The notes beneath the pieces are model-generated. The model worked only from the letters and a program-made list of their open reading frames with translations, had not been told where the DNA came from and searched no databases. Position numbers and translations under genes: made by a program. Positions 36,415 through 46,569 of a stretch of DNA of 64,000 bases are shown in pieces. Within the stretch, counting starts at the first letter, position 1; each line of letters opens with the position of its first letter. The stretch comes from Cytophagales bacterium. GTDB taxonomy: Bacteria; Bacteroidota; Bacteroidia; Cytophagales; Spirosomataceae. The stretch is from positions 1-64,000 of the forward strand of contig JAAFKE010000013.1 of assembly GCA_013298215.1 (NCBI GenBank). The letters are read 5' to 3'.

Positions 36415-37842
36415 ATGAATTTTTCCGATACGTTGCCCACGCTTTCCATCTTCAAGGCCATCACCCAAAGTGCACGCGACTTGAACGTAGAGGCTTATTT
36501 GGTGGGCGGCTACGTGCGAGATTTAATCCTGAAACGGACAAGCAACGACATCGACGTGGTGTGCGTGGGCAGCGGCATAGCACTGGCCGAAAAAGTGGCG
36601 GGATACTGCACTGGACACGTGGACGTGGGTGTTTTTAAGAATTTTGGTACGGCACAAATCAAAACCGACGGCCTCGAAGTTGAGTTTGTGGGCGCGCGCC
36701 GAGAGTCGTACCAGCGCGACAGCCGCAAGCCGATTGTGGAGGATGGCACGCTCGAAGACGACCAAAACCGCCGTGATTTTACGATCAATGCCATGAGCAT
36801 TGCTTTGAACGAAGCCAATTTTGGCCAACTCATCGACCCTTTTGATGGCGTTGGAGACCTGCGCCGCAGGATCATCAAAACACCCCTGGCCCCCGAGGCA
36901 ACGTTTTCGGACGACCCCCTGCGGATGATGCGGGCGGTGCGGTTTGCGGCCCAACTCAATTTTGACATCGAACCCGATACCTTCGAGGGCATCGTTCGGA
37001 TGAAAGACCGCATCGGCATTGTGTCGGGCGAACGAATAGCCGAGGAGTTGAACAAAATAGTGTTGTCGCCCACGCCTTCGTATGGTTTCAAACTGTTGCA
37101 CCAGTGCGGGTTGCTACAAATTGTTTTTCCCGAGTTTGTTGAGCTACTGGGTGCACAAACCCAAGACGGCAAGGGCCACAAAGACAATTTTTACCACACG
37201 CTCCAGGTTTTAGACAATATCTCTAAACACACCGACGACCTTTGGCTGCGCTGGGCGGCTATTTTGCACGACATTGCCAAGCCCGCCACCAAGCGTTTTG
37301 ACCCAAAAGTCGGCTGGACTTTCCACGGCCACGAAGACCTTGGTGCGCGCATGACTCCCAACATATTTAAAAAACTAAAACTCCCCATGAACGAAAAAAT
37401 GCGCTTCGTTCAAAAACTCGTTCGGCTGCACTTGCGGCCCATTGCGCTCACCAAAGAAACCGTAACCGACTCGGCACTAAGGCGTTTGCTCTACGAAACT
37501 GGCCCCGACTTAGAAGCCCTAATGACCCTGTGCCGCGCCGATATTACTTCCAAAAACAGCGAAAAAGTAAAGCGATACCTCCAAAATTTCGACCACGTGG
37601 AGCGGAAACTCTACGACCTTGAAGCGCGCGACCAAATCCGCAACTTCCAGCCCGTCGTCACAGGAGAGCACATCATGGCCGCCTTTGGGTTGCAACCGTC
37701 GGCCGAGGTGGGCGTTATTAAAACCAACATCCGCGAGGCTATTTTAGACGGTATCATTGCCAACGAATACCACGCCGCGTGGGCATTTATGCTCGCCGAA
37801 GGCCAAAAATTAGGGCTAACACCCATTGAAAACCACCCGTAA
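36415..37842 (+). CDS. cca: CCA tRNA nucleotidyltransferase with HD domain
   Basis: Adds or repairs the 3' CCA of tRNAs. From ATG 36415 it is 475 residues. The poly(A) polymerase/CCA-adding head has VGGYVRDL (from about residue 30) and NDIDVVCVG (metal-binding Asp45 and Asp47), then RRDFTINAMSI and the DPLRMMRAVRFAAQL segment. A C-terminal HD phosphohydrolase domain follows (LRWAAILHDIAKP, TFHGHEDLGA). It starts an apparent operon with the ABC exporter (12 nt) and TauE (1 nt further on). Confidence 0.95.
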   Translation: MNFSDTLPTLSIFKAITQSARDLNVEAYLVGGYVRDLILKRTSNDIDVVCVGSGIALAEKVAGYCTGHVDVGVFKNFGTAQIKTDGLEVEFVGARRESYQRDSRKPIVEDGTLEDDQNRRDFTINAMSIALNEANFGQLIDPFDGVGDLRRRIIKTPLAPEATFSDDPLRMMRAVRFAAQLNFDIEPDTFEGIVRMKDRIGIVSGERIAEELNKIVLSPTPSYGFKLLHQCGLLQIVFPEFVELLGAQTQDGKGHKDNFYHTLQVLDNISKHTDDLWLRWAAILHDIAKPATKRFDPKVGWTFHGHEDLGARMTPNIFKKLKLPMNEKMRFVQKLVRLHLRPIALTKETVTDSALRRLLYETGPDLEALMTLCRADITSKNSEKVKRYLQNFDHVERKLYDLEARDQIRNFQPVVTGEHIMAAFGLQPSAEVGVIKTNIREAILDGIIANEYHAAWAFMLAEGQKLGLTPIENHP

Positions 37843-37854
37843 TAAAACCCCAAA

Positions 37855-39669
37855 ATGGCACAAAACAGACGCGGAGTTGAGGTATCTCCCGACGACAAAA
37901 AAACAAAAATCAGCAAAGAAGCCGCAAGTAAAGTCCTTAAAATATTTGCCTTCACCAAACCCTACCGGGGCATTTTTTTTCTCGGAATGGTCTTCATGGT
38001 GCTTTCATTTATCACATCATTCAGTTTTCCGACCCTGCTGGGCTACATCATTAAGGTTATCCAGGGCGAGGTAAAAGACTATACCGTCAATCAGGTAACG
38101 CTGGCCATTATTGGCGTTTTGGTGTTGCAGGGCGTGTTTTCGTTCATGCGCATTTATTTGTTTGCCCGCGTCAGCGAGCGTACCATGGCCGACATTCGCC
38201 GCCTCATTTACAGCAAAGTAATTACGCTACCCGTTCATTTTTTTGAAAAACGCCGCGTCGGCGAACTCACCAGCCGAATTACCTCCGACGTGGGTACGCT
38301 CTCAGACGTGCTCTCGTTTACACTGGCCGAGTTTTTTAGGCAGGCGGCCACGCTGGTGGTGGGAGTGCCTTTTTTGCTTTATTTTTCTTGGAAACTGGCC
38401 ATATTTATGCTCGCCACCTTTCCAGTGATGATCGTAGCGGCAATGTTTTTTGGCCGCTACATCCGAAAGCTATCCAAGCAAGCCCAAGACAACCTGGCCG
38501 AGGCCAACGTAATCGTGGAAGAAACCCTGCAATCGGTCAATACCGTTAAAGCTTTTACCAACGAACAATTGGAGATAGACCGCTACACCGCCGCGCTCAA
38601 AAAAGTAATCGACAGTGCTTTGCAGGCGGCTACCTTTCGCGGTAGTTTTGTGTCTTTTATTATTTTGGCCTTGTTTGGCGGTATCATCGGCGTGGTTTGG
38701 TACGGCGCGGGTTTGGTGCAGGAGGGCCGCATGGCTTTTTCCGAGCTCTTTACTTTCATTATTTATACAATGTACATTGGCGGTTCGGTGGGCGGTTTGG
38801 GGGAGGTATACGCCCAAATTCAACGCACGTTGGGCGCGTCGGAACGGCTGTTGGAACTTCTGGAGGAAAAATCTGAAATCGACTTGGACCGAAAACTCGA
38901 CAAGCCCAAACCCGTTATCAGCGGCGACTTGTCGTTTCAAAATATCGAATTTTCGTACCCCTCTCGCTCCGACGTTGAGGTACTAAAAGGAGTGTCTTTT
39001 GAGGTGGCCGCTGGCAAAAAAATTGCCTTTGTGGGCTACAGCGGCGCGGGCAAATCGACGATTGTGCAGCTGCTGATGCGCTACTACGAACCCACCAGCG
39101 GGCAGATCACGATCGACCAGCATGCTATTGCTGGTTTCGACCTCACCGACCTGCGCCGCAGCATGGCCATCGTGCCCCAAGAGGTTATGCTTTTTGGTGG
39201 CACAATCCGCGAGAACATCGCCTACGGACGGCCTGGAGCCACCGAAGCCCAAATCACCGAAGCCGCCCGAACGGCCAACGCACTCGATTTTATTGACGGA
39301 TTTCCCGAAAAACTTGAGACCATCGTTGGTGAGCGGGGCGTGAAACTGTCGGGCGGCCAACGCCAGCGGATAGCCATTGCCAGGGCCATTTTGAGAGACC
39401 CAAAGATCTTGATCCTCGACGAAGCCACGAGTTCGTTAGATGCTGAGTCCGAAAAACTGGTGCAAGATGCCCTGGATCTGCTCATGCAAAACCGCACAAC
39501 CATTATTATTGCCCACCGCCTGGCAACAATCCGCAACGTGGACTGCATTTACGTGCTGCGCGAGGGGGCAATTGCCGAATCGGGCACGCACGACGAGCTG
39601 GCGCGGATCGAAAACGGCATTTATGCCAACTTAGTAAAACTGCAGTTTGAGCTGGTAGAAGCGCCATAA
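37855..39669 (+). CDS. ABC exporter, fused permease and ATPase (MsbA-like)
   Basis: A 604-residue half-transporter: six TM helices in the first ~330 residues, including the coupling-type SNRITSDVGTLS-like segment (here SRITSDVGTLSD), then a nucleotide-binding domain with Walker A GYSGAGKST (near residue 395), signature LSGGQRQRIAIARAI (near 500) and Walker B ILILDEATSSLDAES. It would work as a dimer; lipid, peptide or drug export are all possible. Its ATG follows cca by 12 nt and its stop is 1 nt from the TauE start. Confidence 0.95.
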   Translation: MAQNRRGVEVSPDDKKTKISKEAASKVLKIFAFTKPYRGIFFLGMVFMVLSFITSFSFPTLLGYIIKVIQGEVKDYTVNQVTLAIIGVLVLQGVFSFMRIYLFARVSERTMADIRRLIYSKVITLPVHFFEKRRVGELTSRITSDVGTLSDVLSFTLAEFFRQAATLVVGVPFLLYFSWKLAIFMLATFPVMIVAAMFFGRYIRKLSKQAQDNLAEANVIVEETLQSVNTVKAFTNEQLEIDRYTAALKKVIDSALQAATFRGSFVSFIILALFGGIIGVVWYGAGLVQEGRMAFSELFTFIIYTMYIGGSVGGLGEVYAQIQRTLGASERLLELLEEKSEIDLDRKLDKPKPVISGDLSFQNIEFSYPSRSDVEVLKGVSFEVAAGKKIAFVGYSGAGKSTIVQLLMRYYEPTSGQITIDQHAIAGFDLTDLRRSMAIVPQEVMLFGGTIRENIAYGRPGATEAQITEAARTANALDFIDGFPEKLETIVGERGVKLSGGQRQRIAIARAILRDPKILILDEATSSLDAESEKLVQDALDLLMQNRTTIIIAHRLATIRNVDCIYVLREGAIAESGTHDELARIENGIYANLVKLQFELVEAP

Positions 39670-39670
39670 A

Positions 39671-40474
39671 ATGACCCCTACCGAGATAATTGGATACGCC
39701 GCCGCACTCGTAGTTGGCTTAATAATGGGATTGGTGGGCGGTGGTGGATCCATCATCACCGTGCCCGTTTTTGTGTATTTGTTCGACCTAAACCCACTGC
39801 TGGCCACCTCCTACTCGCTCGTGGTGGTGGGTAGTACGTCGCTCGTTGGCACGGTTGGGTACGCGTTGCGCGGGCAAATCGATTTCAAAATTACGGCGGC
39901 ATTTGCGTTGCCGTCGCTGGTGTCGGTGTTCATCACGCGCCGCGTTTTGGTGCCAGCTATTCCAGACCCAATGTTGTCGATAGGAACTTTTATGCTGCCC
40001 AAGGCCGATGCCATTTTGCTATTTTTTGCCTTCGTCATGATCCTCGCCGCCCGCGCCATGATTCGCCACCGAAGCATCGAAGACAATGATAAATCTTTAA
40101 AAATCAATTACTTATCGTTGGGTTTAGACGGCCTGGCCGTTGGCCTACTCACTGGCACGGTGGGTGCTGGCGGTGGGTTTTTGATTGTGCCGATGCTGGT
40201 GGTCATGGCGCGTTTGCCCATGCCGTTGGCCGTTGGCACGTCCATTCTGATTATTGCCGTAAACTCTTTCGTGGGCGTGCTCGGAGATGTACACTGGAAC
40301 GAGTTCAATTGGCAGTTTTTAACTACATTTACGTCGATTTCTATCGTTGGAATCCTCGTCGGGCAATCGCTCAGTAAACACATTGCCGTTCAAGACCTCA
40401 AAAAAACTTTCGGCTGGTTTGTGCTAACGGTTGCCATTTTTATCGTCGGAAAAGAACTTTTCAGTAGTTTGTAG
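39671..40474 (+). CDS. Sulfite exporter TauE/SafE family protein
   Basis: A 267-residue membrane protein with about eight TM helices in two repeats; glycine-rich turns GLVGGGGSIITVPV and LTGTVGAGGGFLIVP are the family hallmarks. Family members move sulfite, sulfoacetate or other anions; the actual substrate cannot be told. It starts 1 nt after the ABC exporter stop, so the two are probably translationally coupled. Confidence 0.92.
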   Translation: MTPTEIIGYAAALVVGLIMGLVGGGGSIITVPVFVYLFDLNPLLATSYSLVVVGSTSLVGTVGYALRGQIDFKITAAFALPSLVSVFITRRVLVPAIPDPMLSIGTFMLPKADAILLFFAFVMILAARAMIRHRSIEDNDKSLKINYLSLGLDGLAVGLLTGTVGAGGGFLIVPMLVVMARLPMPLAVGTSILIIAVNSFVGVLGDVHWNEFNWQFLTTFTSISIVGILVGQSLSKHIAVQDLKKTFGWFVLTVAIFIVGKELFSSL

Positions 40475-40529
40475 TTGAGTATCTTTTTGTGTATAATTCC
40501 CTTACCAATTACTTAGAAAACAGCAAAAT

Positions 40530-40865
40530 ATGTCCAAAAAAAAACTGTCGGGCGTTGTTTATTCTACCGACCCGAATTACCAATTCCAAACCGAAACTGA
40601 ACCCGAGGCTGCTACTTTGACTCCACAACAACAAAACCTAAAACTCTGGCTCGACCGAAAAAGCGGCGGCAAAACCGTGACGCGCATCGTTGATTTTGTG
40701 GGCTCCCAGGCCGATTTAGAACAGCTGGGAAAGGCGCTCAAAACCCACTGCGGAGTGGGCGGAACGGCCAAAGATGGCGAAATACTCATTCAGGGCGACG
40801 TTCGGGAGAAGGCCTTGGCGTGGTTGCTTGCCAAAAATTATAAAGCCAAAAAAGCGGGTGGTTAA
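40530..40865 (+). CDS. SUI1/YciH-type translation factor-like protein
   Basis: A 111-residue protein with a SUI1 (eIF1) domain: [14 protein letters not shown] followed by [25 protein letters not shown], the signature of bacterial YciH. In E. coli YciH affects the fidelity of start selection. The preceding 55 nt contain TATCTTTTTG, a near match to the -7 element. Confidence 0.93.
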   Translation: MSKKKLSGVVYSTDPNYQFQTETEPEAATLTPQQQNLKLWLDRKSGGKTVTRIVDFVGSQADLEQLGKALKTHCGVGGTAKDGEILIQGDVREKALAWLLAKNYKAKKAGG

Positions 40866-40897
40866 TTATCGTTCAAACCCATAAAGACCAAGCTACC

Positions 40898-41599
40898 ATG
40901 CCACTAAGCGTACAAACCAACCAAAATGTTGCGCTCCAGTACGAAACCGCCAGTGTGGGCGATCGTATTTTGGCGAACATCATCGACTGGACAATTTATT
41001 TTTCCTGGATTCTGGCCATGGTGGCCGCCATCAACATTTTGCCAGGCTATACCACCAATACGTTCTTCCAAGTGGGGTTCATTACGCTCCCAATTGTGCT
41101 ATATCCGCTCCTCACCGAATACTACCTCAACGGGCAGACCGTCGGAAAAAAAGCCATAAAAATCAAAGTTGTGGCCTTGGATGGTGGCAGTCCAACGCTT
41201 GGTGCGTATTTGATGCGTTGGTTGTTGGCCATCATAGACTGTTTTCCGTTTTCGCCAGTGGTGGCCATCGTCACAATTGCTATCAACGGAAAGGGCCAGC
41301 GCCTGGGCGACATTGCGGCGGCGACGACGGTTGTAAAAATAGGGTCAAGGGTGTCTTTGAGCGACATAGCGCTTGACGAGATGCCCGATAATTACCGCGT
41401 TTCGTACCCAGGGGTCGTCGCCCTGAACGACCAAGATATTAGCACCCTCAGACGCGTCTTGCAAAAAAACAACGAAGGAATCGTGCAGCTCACCGCCGAC
41501 CGAGTTGGTACGGTTCTCAACAACCCAGCCTACGGCGATGCCCGCCTTTTTTTACAGACCGTTCTAAGCGACCACGCTTACTTGGCTTTAAAAAACTAA
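40898..41599 (+). CDS. RDD family membrane protein
   Basis: A 233-residue protein with an RDD domain in its N-terminal ~150 residues: Arg-Asp-type ends (VGDRILANIIDW, QRLGDIAAATTVVK) around three TM segments, plus the TVGKKAIKIKV motif. The remaining ~80 residues are soluble and unassigned. The family may act in ion or small-molecule transport, and often sits in mixed contexts; no role is evident here. Confidence 0.9.
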   Translation: MPLSVQTNQNVALQYETASVGDRILANIIDWTIYFSWILAMVAAINILPGYTTNTFFQVGFITLPIVLYPLLTEYYLNGQTVGKKAIKIKVVALDGGSPTLGAYLMRWLLAIIDCFPFSPVVAIVTIAINGKGQRLGDIAAATTVVKIGSRVSLSDIALDEMPDNYRVSYPGVVALNDQDISTLRRVLQKNNEGIVQLTADRVGTVLNNPAYGDARLFLQTVLSDHAYLALKN

Positions 41600-41629
41600 C
41601 GGAGACTGCCCAAAAACCGTTGGCGCGGG

Positions 41630-42517
41630 TCAAACGTCACAAATCAAAATTGCTTTCCGCAGCGAATCTACAATGCCCGCTCGGTCTTTGGGAGTAGGCG
41701 TAAATTCCTGCCCCACGTATCCTTTGTAGCCGCTATCCACGAGGGCTTTCATAATGGCGGGGTAGTAAATCTCTTGCGTATCGTCTATCTCGCGGCGGCC
41801 TGGCATTCCGCCAGTGTGGTAGTGGCTTATGTACTTGCCGTAACGGCGAATGTTGCGAATGTGGTCGCCGTGCATAGACTGCATGTGGAAAATATCGTAG
41901 AGCAACTTAAAGCGTTCAGAACCCACCATCTCGCACAAAACCGCGCCCCACTCCACGTTATCGCACTGGTAGTCGGGGTGGCTGTCTCTCGAACTCAGCA
42001 ACTCCATTGTTATGGTCACATTGTTTTTTTCGGCAATGGGCATGATGCGCTTCAAGCCTTTTTGGCAATTGAGCAGCCCTTGGTAGTCTGACAAGCCGCG
42101 TCGATTTCCCGAAAAACAGATCAAATTATTGATGCCCATACTTGCCGCCTGCGGAATGAGCTCGGTGTAGAACGCCACGAGGGCATCGTGGTTTTCGGTT
42201 TTGTTCAAAAAATTTTCTAAGCCCGTTCCCTTCGGCCAGTTTCCCCACCCCATTGCCGACGTGAGTCCATACTTATTGAGCGTAGGCCACTCTTCGGGGC
42301 CAACGAGTTCGATGGATTTTATACCGAGGTCTTTGCATATCTGGCAGAGTTCTTCCAGCGGAATACTACCGTAGCACCACCGCGACACCGAGTGCTTGAT
42401 GTTTCCTTTGAGTTTCGTATCTGCATTTGCTGGCGCGGCCACTGCCTCCAAGGCTCCCAAAGAGAGTGCCGATGCCGCCAATTTTTTGAGTGCCAACCGG
42501 CGATTTTGAATTTGCAT
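41630..42517 (-). CDS. Exported TIM-barrel sugar isomerase/epimerase, hydroxypyruvate isomerase-like
   Basis: A 295-residue AP-endonuclease-2-like TIM barrel resembling hydroxypyruvate isomerase: metal ligands are likely in VTITMELLSS (Glu), LLYDIFHMQ (Asp/His) and GYVGQEFTPT (Glu), with HYHTGG before the last. The N-terminus has a twin-arginine-like signal (QNRRLALKKL) and an AANA-type cleavage region, so it is probably periplasmic, as many Bacteroidota members of this family are. Hydroxypyruvate isomerase activity is only a family guess. Its promoter was not recognised. Confidence 0.85.
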   Translation of the reverse strand: MQIQNRRLALKKLAASALSLGALEAVAAPANADTKLKGNIKHSVSRWCYGSIPLEELCQICKDLGIKSIELVGPEEWPTLNKYGLTSAMGWGNWPKGTGLENFLNKTENHDALVAFYTELIPQAASMGINNLICFSGNRRGLSDYQGLLNCQKGLKRIMPIAEKNNVTITMELLSSRDSHPDYQCDNVEWGAVLCEMVGSERFKLLYDIFHMQSMHGDHIRNIRRYGKYISHYHTGGMPGRREIDDTQEIYYPAIMKALVDSGYKGYVGQEFTPTPKDRAGIVDSLRKAILICDV

Positions 42518-42592
42518 GGTATTTTGCGCGGGTTTCCGCTTTTTTGTACCCCCAAAAGCACGCTCTTTGGTTATCCTACTTTGTTTGCGGCA

Positions 42593-45500
42593 TTAATTAC
42601 AGCCACCAATCTGCGCCCTAAACGCACCAGTGGTGGTGGGCGCGGCCACAAAACCTGGCCGCAAAACCACAAAATTACCCGCTTCGTACTTCACATTGGC
42701 AGTCGCGGTTATTTTGTTGGTGGCCTCTATGCCATTGCTGGCACTTAGGGCGTGGGTTCCAACGCTCAAATCGTCCGCAGTACTTGCCAGGTTTAGGGTT
42801 GGTACGCACTGCACACTAAAATTATAAGTAGCCGACGGCGCACGCAAGCCGCCGTAGTTTTGCACTGCATTGGCCAGCAAAGTAATGGTGTAGTTGCCCA
42901 CTGGCAAAGTGGCGTTGGGGTCAATGATGAGCGTCTGTCCGTCGAACGACGCGCTGGCCGAGATCGGAACAATATTGTTGGCCGCGTCGCGGAGTTCTAC
43001 CGCCGTGGCTACATTGGCCGCAGTAAGGGCTTCGCCCAAGGCCGACACCCCGACGACGCGCCAAACTGGTTTGTCAAAACGGAGGGCAATGTTGGTGGTA
43101 TTTTGCCCCACAGTGCCCGAAATCGGTCTGGTAAGTTCAAAAACGGGGGCCGTTTGGGCGGGTACTTTGTTGAAATACACCCTAAACTCACCTGGTTGGA
43201 GGGTCATGTTGTTGGTGGCGGCGTGGGTTTGGCCAGTCATGTATTCGTACCAAGTAGCCACCGAGGCGTTGAATTTGGGATCACCGTTTATGACCGAGTT
43301 GGCGGTGTTGGCCACCACCGTCACGGCGGTGTCGCCAGCGGCGTTATAAAAATGATACCTTTTAAATTGGCTCACCAAGTCAGTTTTGCTGTTTGATGGA
43401 TTATCAAAATCGCGCTGAAAAGTGCCACTGAGGTGGTTTCTGAGGTAAAACAACCGAGCGTAGGTTTCGTATATTTTGCGTCGTTCGGGCATATCGTAAT
43501 AGTCCCAACGGATTGGTTTTTTGCCCGTCCGCCCGTTGAAATTAATGTCCACGTCGTAGCCTAACTCGCCAAATTGCCAAACCATGCGCGGGCCAGGAAA
43601 AAGCAAATTGACTGCCGCCGCCACCTGCAAAAACTGCGACTGCATGGCGGGGTCGGTTTTGACGCTGCCGTTGCCAAACTGCAACTGTTGGTAGCCCATT
43701 CGCTGCTCGTCGTGGCTTTCCATGTAGCTCACGGCATTGGCAAAATTAAAATTTTTCGATTTATAATAGGCCACGCCCACGTCAGTTTTGTCGGGTGCGC
43801 TGCTGGTTGGCGGCCATCCCATCGCTATTTCCTCGTAGCGTTTCGTCACGCCGTGGCCGCCCCAGAGCAATATTCCGTAGTCGGCCAGTTCTTTGTCTTC
43901 CACGTCGGTGGCCAAGTGTTCAAAAATAACAATAAAAGGCGCACCCGTTGATCCATTGTTTACGGTGCGCACCTGGTCGGTCATCCGTTTCAGAATGGCC
44001 ACGCGCGCAGCATCGTAGCAACTCCCCCAAACATCTGGGCAAGACGCATTTGGGTATGCTGTGTTAGAAAAGCCCTTCGTAAAGTCAAACCTGATGCCAT
44101 CGATCTTAAATTCTTCGGCCCAAAACTTATTGACCCTGTCCACAAAACCCTGGGTATGCACACTGGTGTGGTTGAAATCGTTGCCCCACTGAGCGCCTGG
44201 GTTAGAAAAATTACTCTGGGCATTGAACCACGGGTTGTTGGCGGCGGGGCGGTTGTTGAGGTTGTCCCAGTACATCCGCGCCATGGCATTTGTGCCGAAA
44301 GCATGGTTGAGAACGATGTCGCCCAAAACGGCAATTCCACGTTTGTGGCACTCGTCCACAAATACCTTAAAATCCGTTTTTGTTCCGTAGGCTTTGTCCA
44401 CGGCAAAGAAATAGTTTGGGTTGTAGCCCCAGCTGTTGTTGCCTTCAAACTCGCTCACGGGCAGGGTTTCAACCGCATTTATTCCCATTCTTTTGAGGTA
44501 ATCGAGTTTTTCGATGGCGGCCAAGTACGTTCCCTCGGTTGTAAAATCCCTAAAATGCAGCTGGTAAATATTGAGTTTGTTGTGGGCCGGGCGGTTAAAA
44601 TTAGTGGTTTTCCAGACGTAGGCACTTTGGTTGGTTTGTAGCACGGTGGCTATGGTGGGGGTTTCGCCGTTTTGGGGGCGCGCGGCGGCAGGATACTGCA
44701 CCAAGTTGGGGTACGTGGCCGCTGTGATTTCTGAATCTGCCCAGGGGTCGCTTACTTTCTCGGCATACGGATCACCGATTCGGGTTTCGCCGTCGATCAA
44801 ATACTGAAAAACGTACTCCTGCCCAGCCGTGAGCCCCGTTAGCTCCTTCCAAAAGGTTTTTTTGGTGGCATCGTAGTTCATCAAATAATTGCAGTCCACC
44901 GTCCAGTTATTAAAATCGCCGATCACGTGCACCGACTGTTTGCTTTCGGTGGGGGCGTGCAAAACGAGCGTGGCGCGGGTAGCATCGGCGGGGTTGTAGT
45001 TAATTCCGTACTGCAAACCAGCGGGCAAAGCGACTGGCATGGCCACCGACGACACCCCGCAAACCGACACCGTGGTGGTTTTGGTAAAAGTAGTTCCACC
45101 ATTTACGGCACTCACCGTAATGGTGTAGTTTCCTGCCGCCGTGGGCGTATAAAGCACCGTGGAGCGTTGCACACCGCTCTGGGTTTGCACAACCGAACCA
45201 TTCACCGAAACCGTAAAATTACTGTTGGATGGCGTGAACCCAGTGATTCTAAACGGTTGGTTTATGGCTTTGGTAACGAACGTACCAGCGGGTTCTCGAA
45301 TTTCCAAATAAGGCGATAATTGGATCGGCAGCGTAAAATCATTCGCGCCGTCTTTTTCAACAATTGCCCCGTCGGCCGACCTGAATACGGCCATGATTTT
45401 GAAAGCCGTTTGCCCAGTTGTCATTTGGTAATACGACCGAACGGACGGAATCGTGATCTCGTACTGGTTGGCGGCGGTGCGGGTCATTTTGCCCAGGCTG

Positions 45501-46468
45501 GTGCTACTACCCCAAGTACCCTGGGTGTTGCTCCACGCGTTGGAGGCCAAGCCCTCCAAAACCACGCCACTGTGCATAAAAACATCGCCAGTGTAGCCCA
45601 ACAGGTCCAGTCCCGCATCGAAACGAATCGTAACGGGTACGTTGTCGGCGGGCAGTGCGGGCGTTAGCGTCACGTTGCTGGCATTCACTTGGTAGGTAAT
45701 GTAGCGTTTGTGGGGTTTGGCAAGCCCCAAGTCGGGCGTTTGGGCAGTGCCCGAGGCGTTTTTCACCAACCCAAACACTCTTTCTGGGGTGAGGTTGGCC
45801 GTTGTTGTACCAAAATGAACCGTTGGCAGTAGTTCTATGCTCCACACGTTGGTGGCTATTTGGGTCATAGCACTGGCAGCGCTGGGGCTTGTCCAGCCGC
45901 CGTTGGCGGGTGCACCCACGTCGCCCGCGCCCGCGTTGTACCAGCCCCAATAATAAAGCGGGCCAGCGTTTCCGCTAAGAGGTGTTGCGCTCACATCTAC
46001 AATTACCTTGATTTTTTTGTTGGCCACCCACGTAGTACCGAGCGCAATGCCGTCGGGCATCATGGGTTTTATGGGTCCAAAGTCGGTCGATTGTTGCGAC
46101 CCATTGACCGTTTTGACGAGGAAGTTAAAGCCCGATGCGTTCAGAATTTCTTTGGCAACGCCAAAATACGCAGTCGGCACAATCGTAATGGTCCAGATAT
46201 TGCCGCCTTGATTGGTCAGCTGCGAAGCCGCCGCGGAGGCAGTCCACAACCCGTTATTGGCCGAACTTACTGACTCGTTGGCTCCGTTTTTGTACCACGA
46301 CCACAGGTATAAATTTGAAGTAGAACCACTAAAAGCAGTGCCACTGAAATCGCAACGAACCGTCACGGGCTGGTCGGGAGTCCAATCTACGGGGTCGAAA
46401 GTTATCTTTTGCCCAAAGCTAAAATTTGAAATTACGGATAGAAATAATATTATTCTAACTACTTTCAT
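42593..46468 (-). CDS. Secreted multi-domain alpha-amylase family GH13 enzyme
   Basis: A 1291-residue exported glycosidase. After the signal peptide (ends FSFGQ near residue 20) come three E-set/Ig-like modules of ~110-120 residues, another Ig-like stretch, a CBM48-type E-set domain (around residue 510; VIGDFNNW), then the GH13 barrel. All GH13 catalytic sites are present: region I DIVLNH, nucleophile Asp795 (GIRFDFTKG), acid/base Glu850 (IVIFEHL) and Asp920 (ESHDEQRM). The last ~60 residues (YEAGNFVVLRPGF) resemble the Cytophagales three-coathanger-stack domain. Start 46468 leaves a short leader after a good -7 element. Confidence 0.93.
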   Translation of the reverse strand: MKVVRIILFLSVISNFSFGQKITFDPVDWTPDQPVTVRCDFSGTAFSGSTSNLYLWSWYKNGANESVSSANNGLWTASAAASQLTNQGGNIWTITIVPTAYFGVAKEILNASGFNFLVKTVNGSQQSTDFGPIKPMMPDGIALGTTWVANKKIKVIVDVSATPLSGNAGPLYYWGWYNAGAGDVGAPANGGWTSPSAASAMTQIATNVWSIELLPTVHFGTTTANLTPERVFGLVKNASGTAQTPDLGLAKPHKRYITYQVNASNVTLTPALPADNVPVTIRFDAGLDLLGYTGDVFMHSGVVLEGLASNAWSNTQGTWGSSTSLGKMTRTAANQYEITIPSVRSYYQMTTGQTAFKIMAVFRSADGAIVEKDGANDFTLPIQLSPYLEIREPAGTFVTKAINQPFRITGFTPSNSNFTVSVNGSVVQTQSGVQRSTVLYTPTAAGNYTITVSAVNGGTTFTKTTTVSVCGVSSVAMPVALPAGLQYGINYNPADATRATLVLHAPTESKQSVHVIGDFNNWTVDCNYLMNYDATKKTFWKELTGLTAGQEYVFQYLIDGETRIGDPYAEKVSDPWADSEITAATYPNLVQYPAAARPQNGETPTIATVLQTNQSAYVWKTTNFNRPAHNKLNIYQLHFRDFTTEGTYLAAIEKLDYLKRMGINAVETLPVSEFEGNNSWGYNPNYFFAVDKAYGTKTDFKVFVDECHKRGIAVLGDIVLNHAFGTNAMARMYWDNLNNRPAANNPWFNAQSNFSNPGAQWGNDFNHTSVHTQGFVDRVNKFWAEEFKIDGIRFDFTKGFSNTAYPNASCPDVWGSCYDAARVAILKRMTDQVRTVNNGSTGAPFIVIFEHLATDVEDKELADYGILLWGGHGVTKRYEEIAMGWPPTSSAPDKTDVGVAYYKSKNFNFANAVSYMESHDEQRMGYQQLQFGNGSVKTDPAMQSQFLQVAAAVNLLFPGPRMVWQFGELGYDVDINFNGRTGKKPIRWDYYDMPERRKIYETYARLFYLRNHLSGTFQRDFDNPSNSKTDLVSQFKRYHFYNAAGDTAVTVVANTANSVINGDPKFNASVATWYEYMTGQTHAATNNMTLQPGEFRVYFNKVPAQTAPVFELTRPISGTVGQNTTNIALRFDKPVWRVVGVSALGEALTAANVATAVELRDAANNIVPISASASFDGQTLIIDPNATLPVGNYTITLLANAVQNYGGLRAPSATYNFSVQCVPTLNLASTADDLSVGTHALSASNGIEATNKITATANVKYEAGNFVVLRPGFVAAPTTTGAFRAQIGGCN

Positions 46469-46494
46469 GGGAAGTTTAATTACGTTTTTTTGCA

Positions 46495-46502
46495 CAAAAC
46501 TA
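46495..46502 (-). promoter_or_regulatory. -7 element of the GH13 gene promoter
   Basis: The minus strand reads TAGTTTTG, an exact TAnnTTTG, 26 nt upstream of ATG 46468. It argues against a longer frame open to 46570. No spaced TTG was found. Confidence 0.5.
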
Positions 46503-46569
46503 CGTGTTTTATATAGTAGGTGCATAAAATGGCATAAATTGTTATCCAACTGGGCACACCACCGAAACA

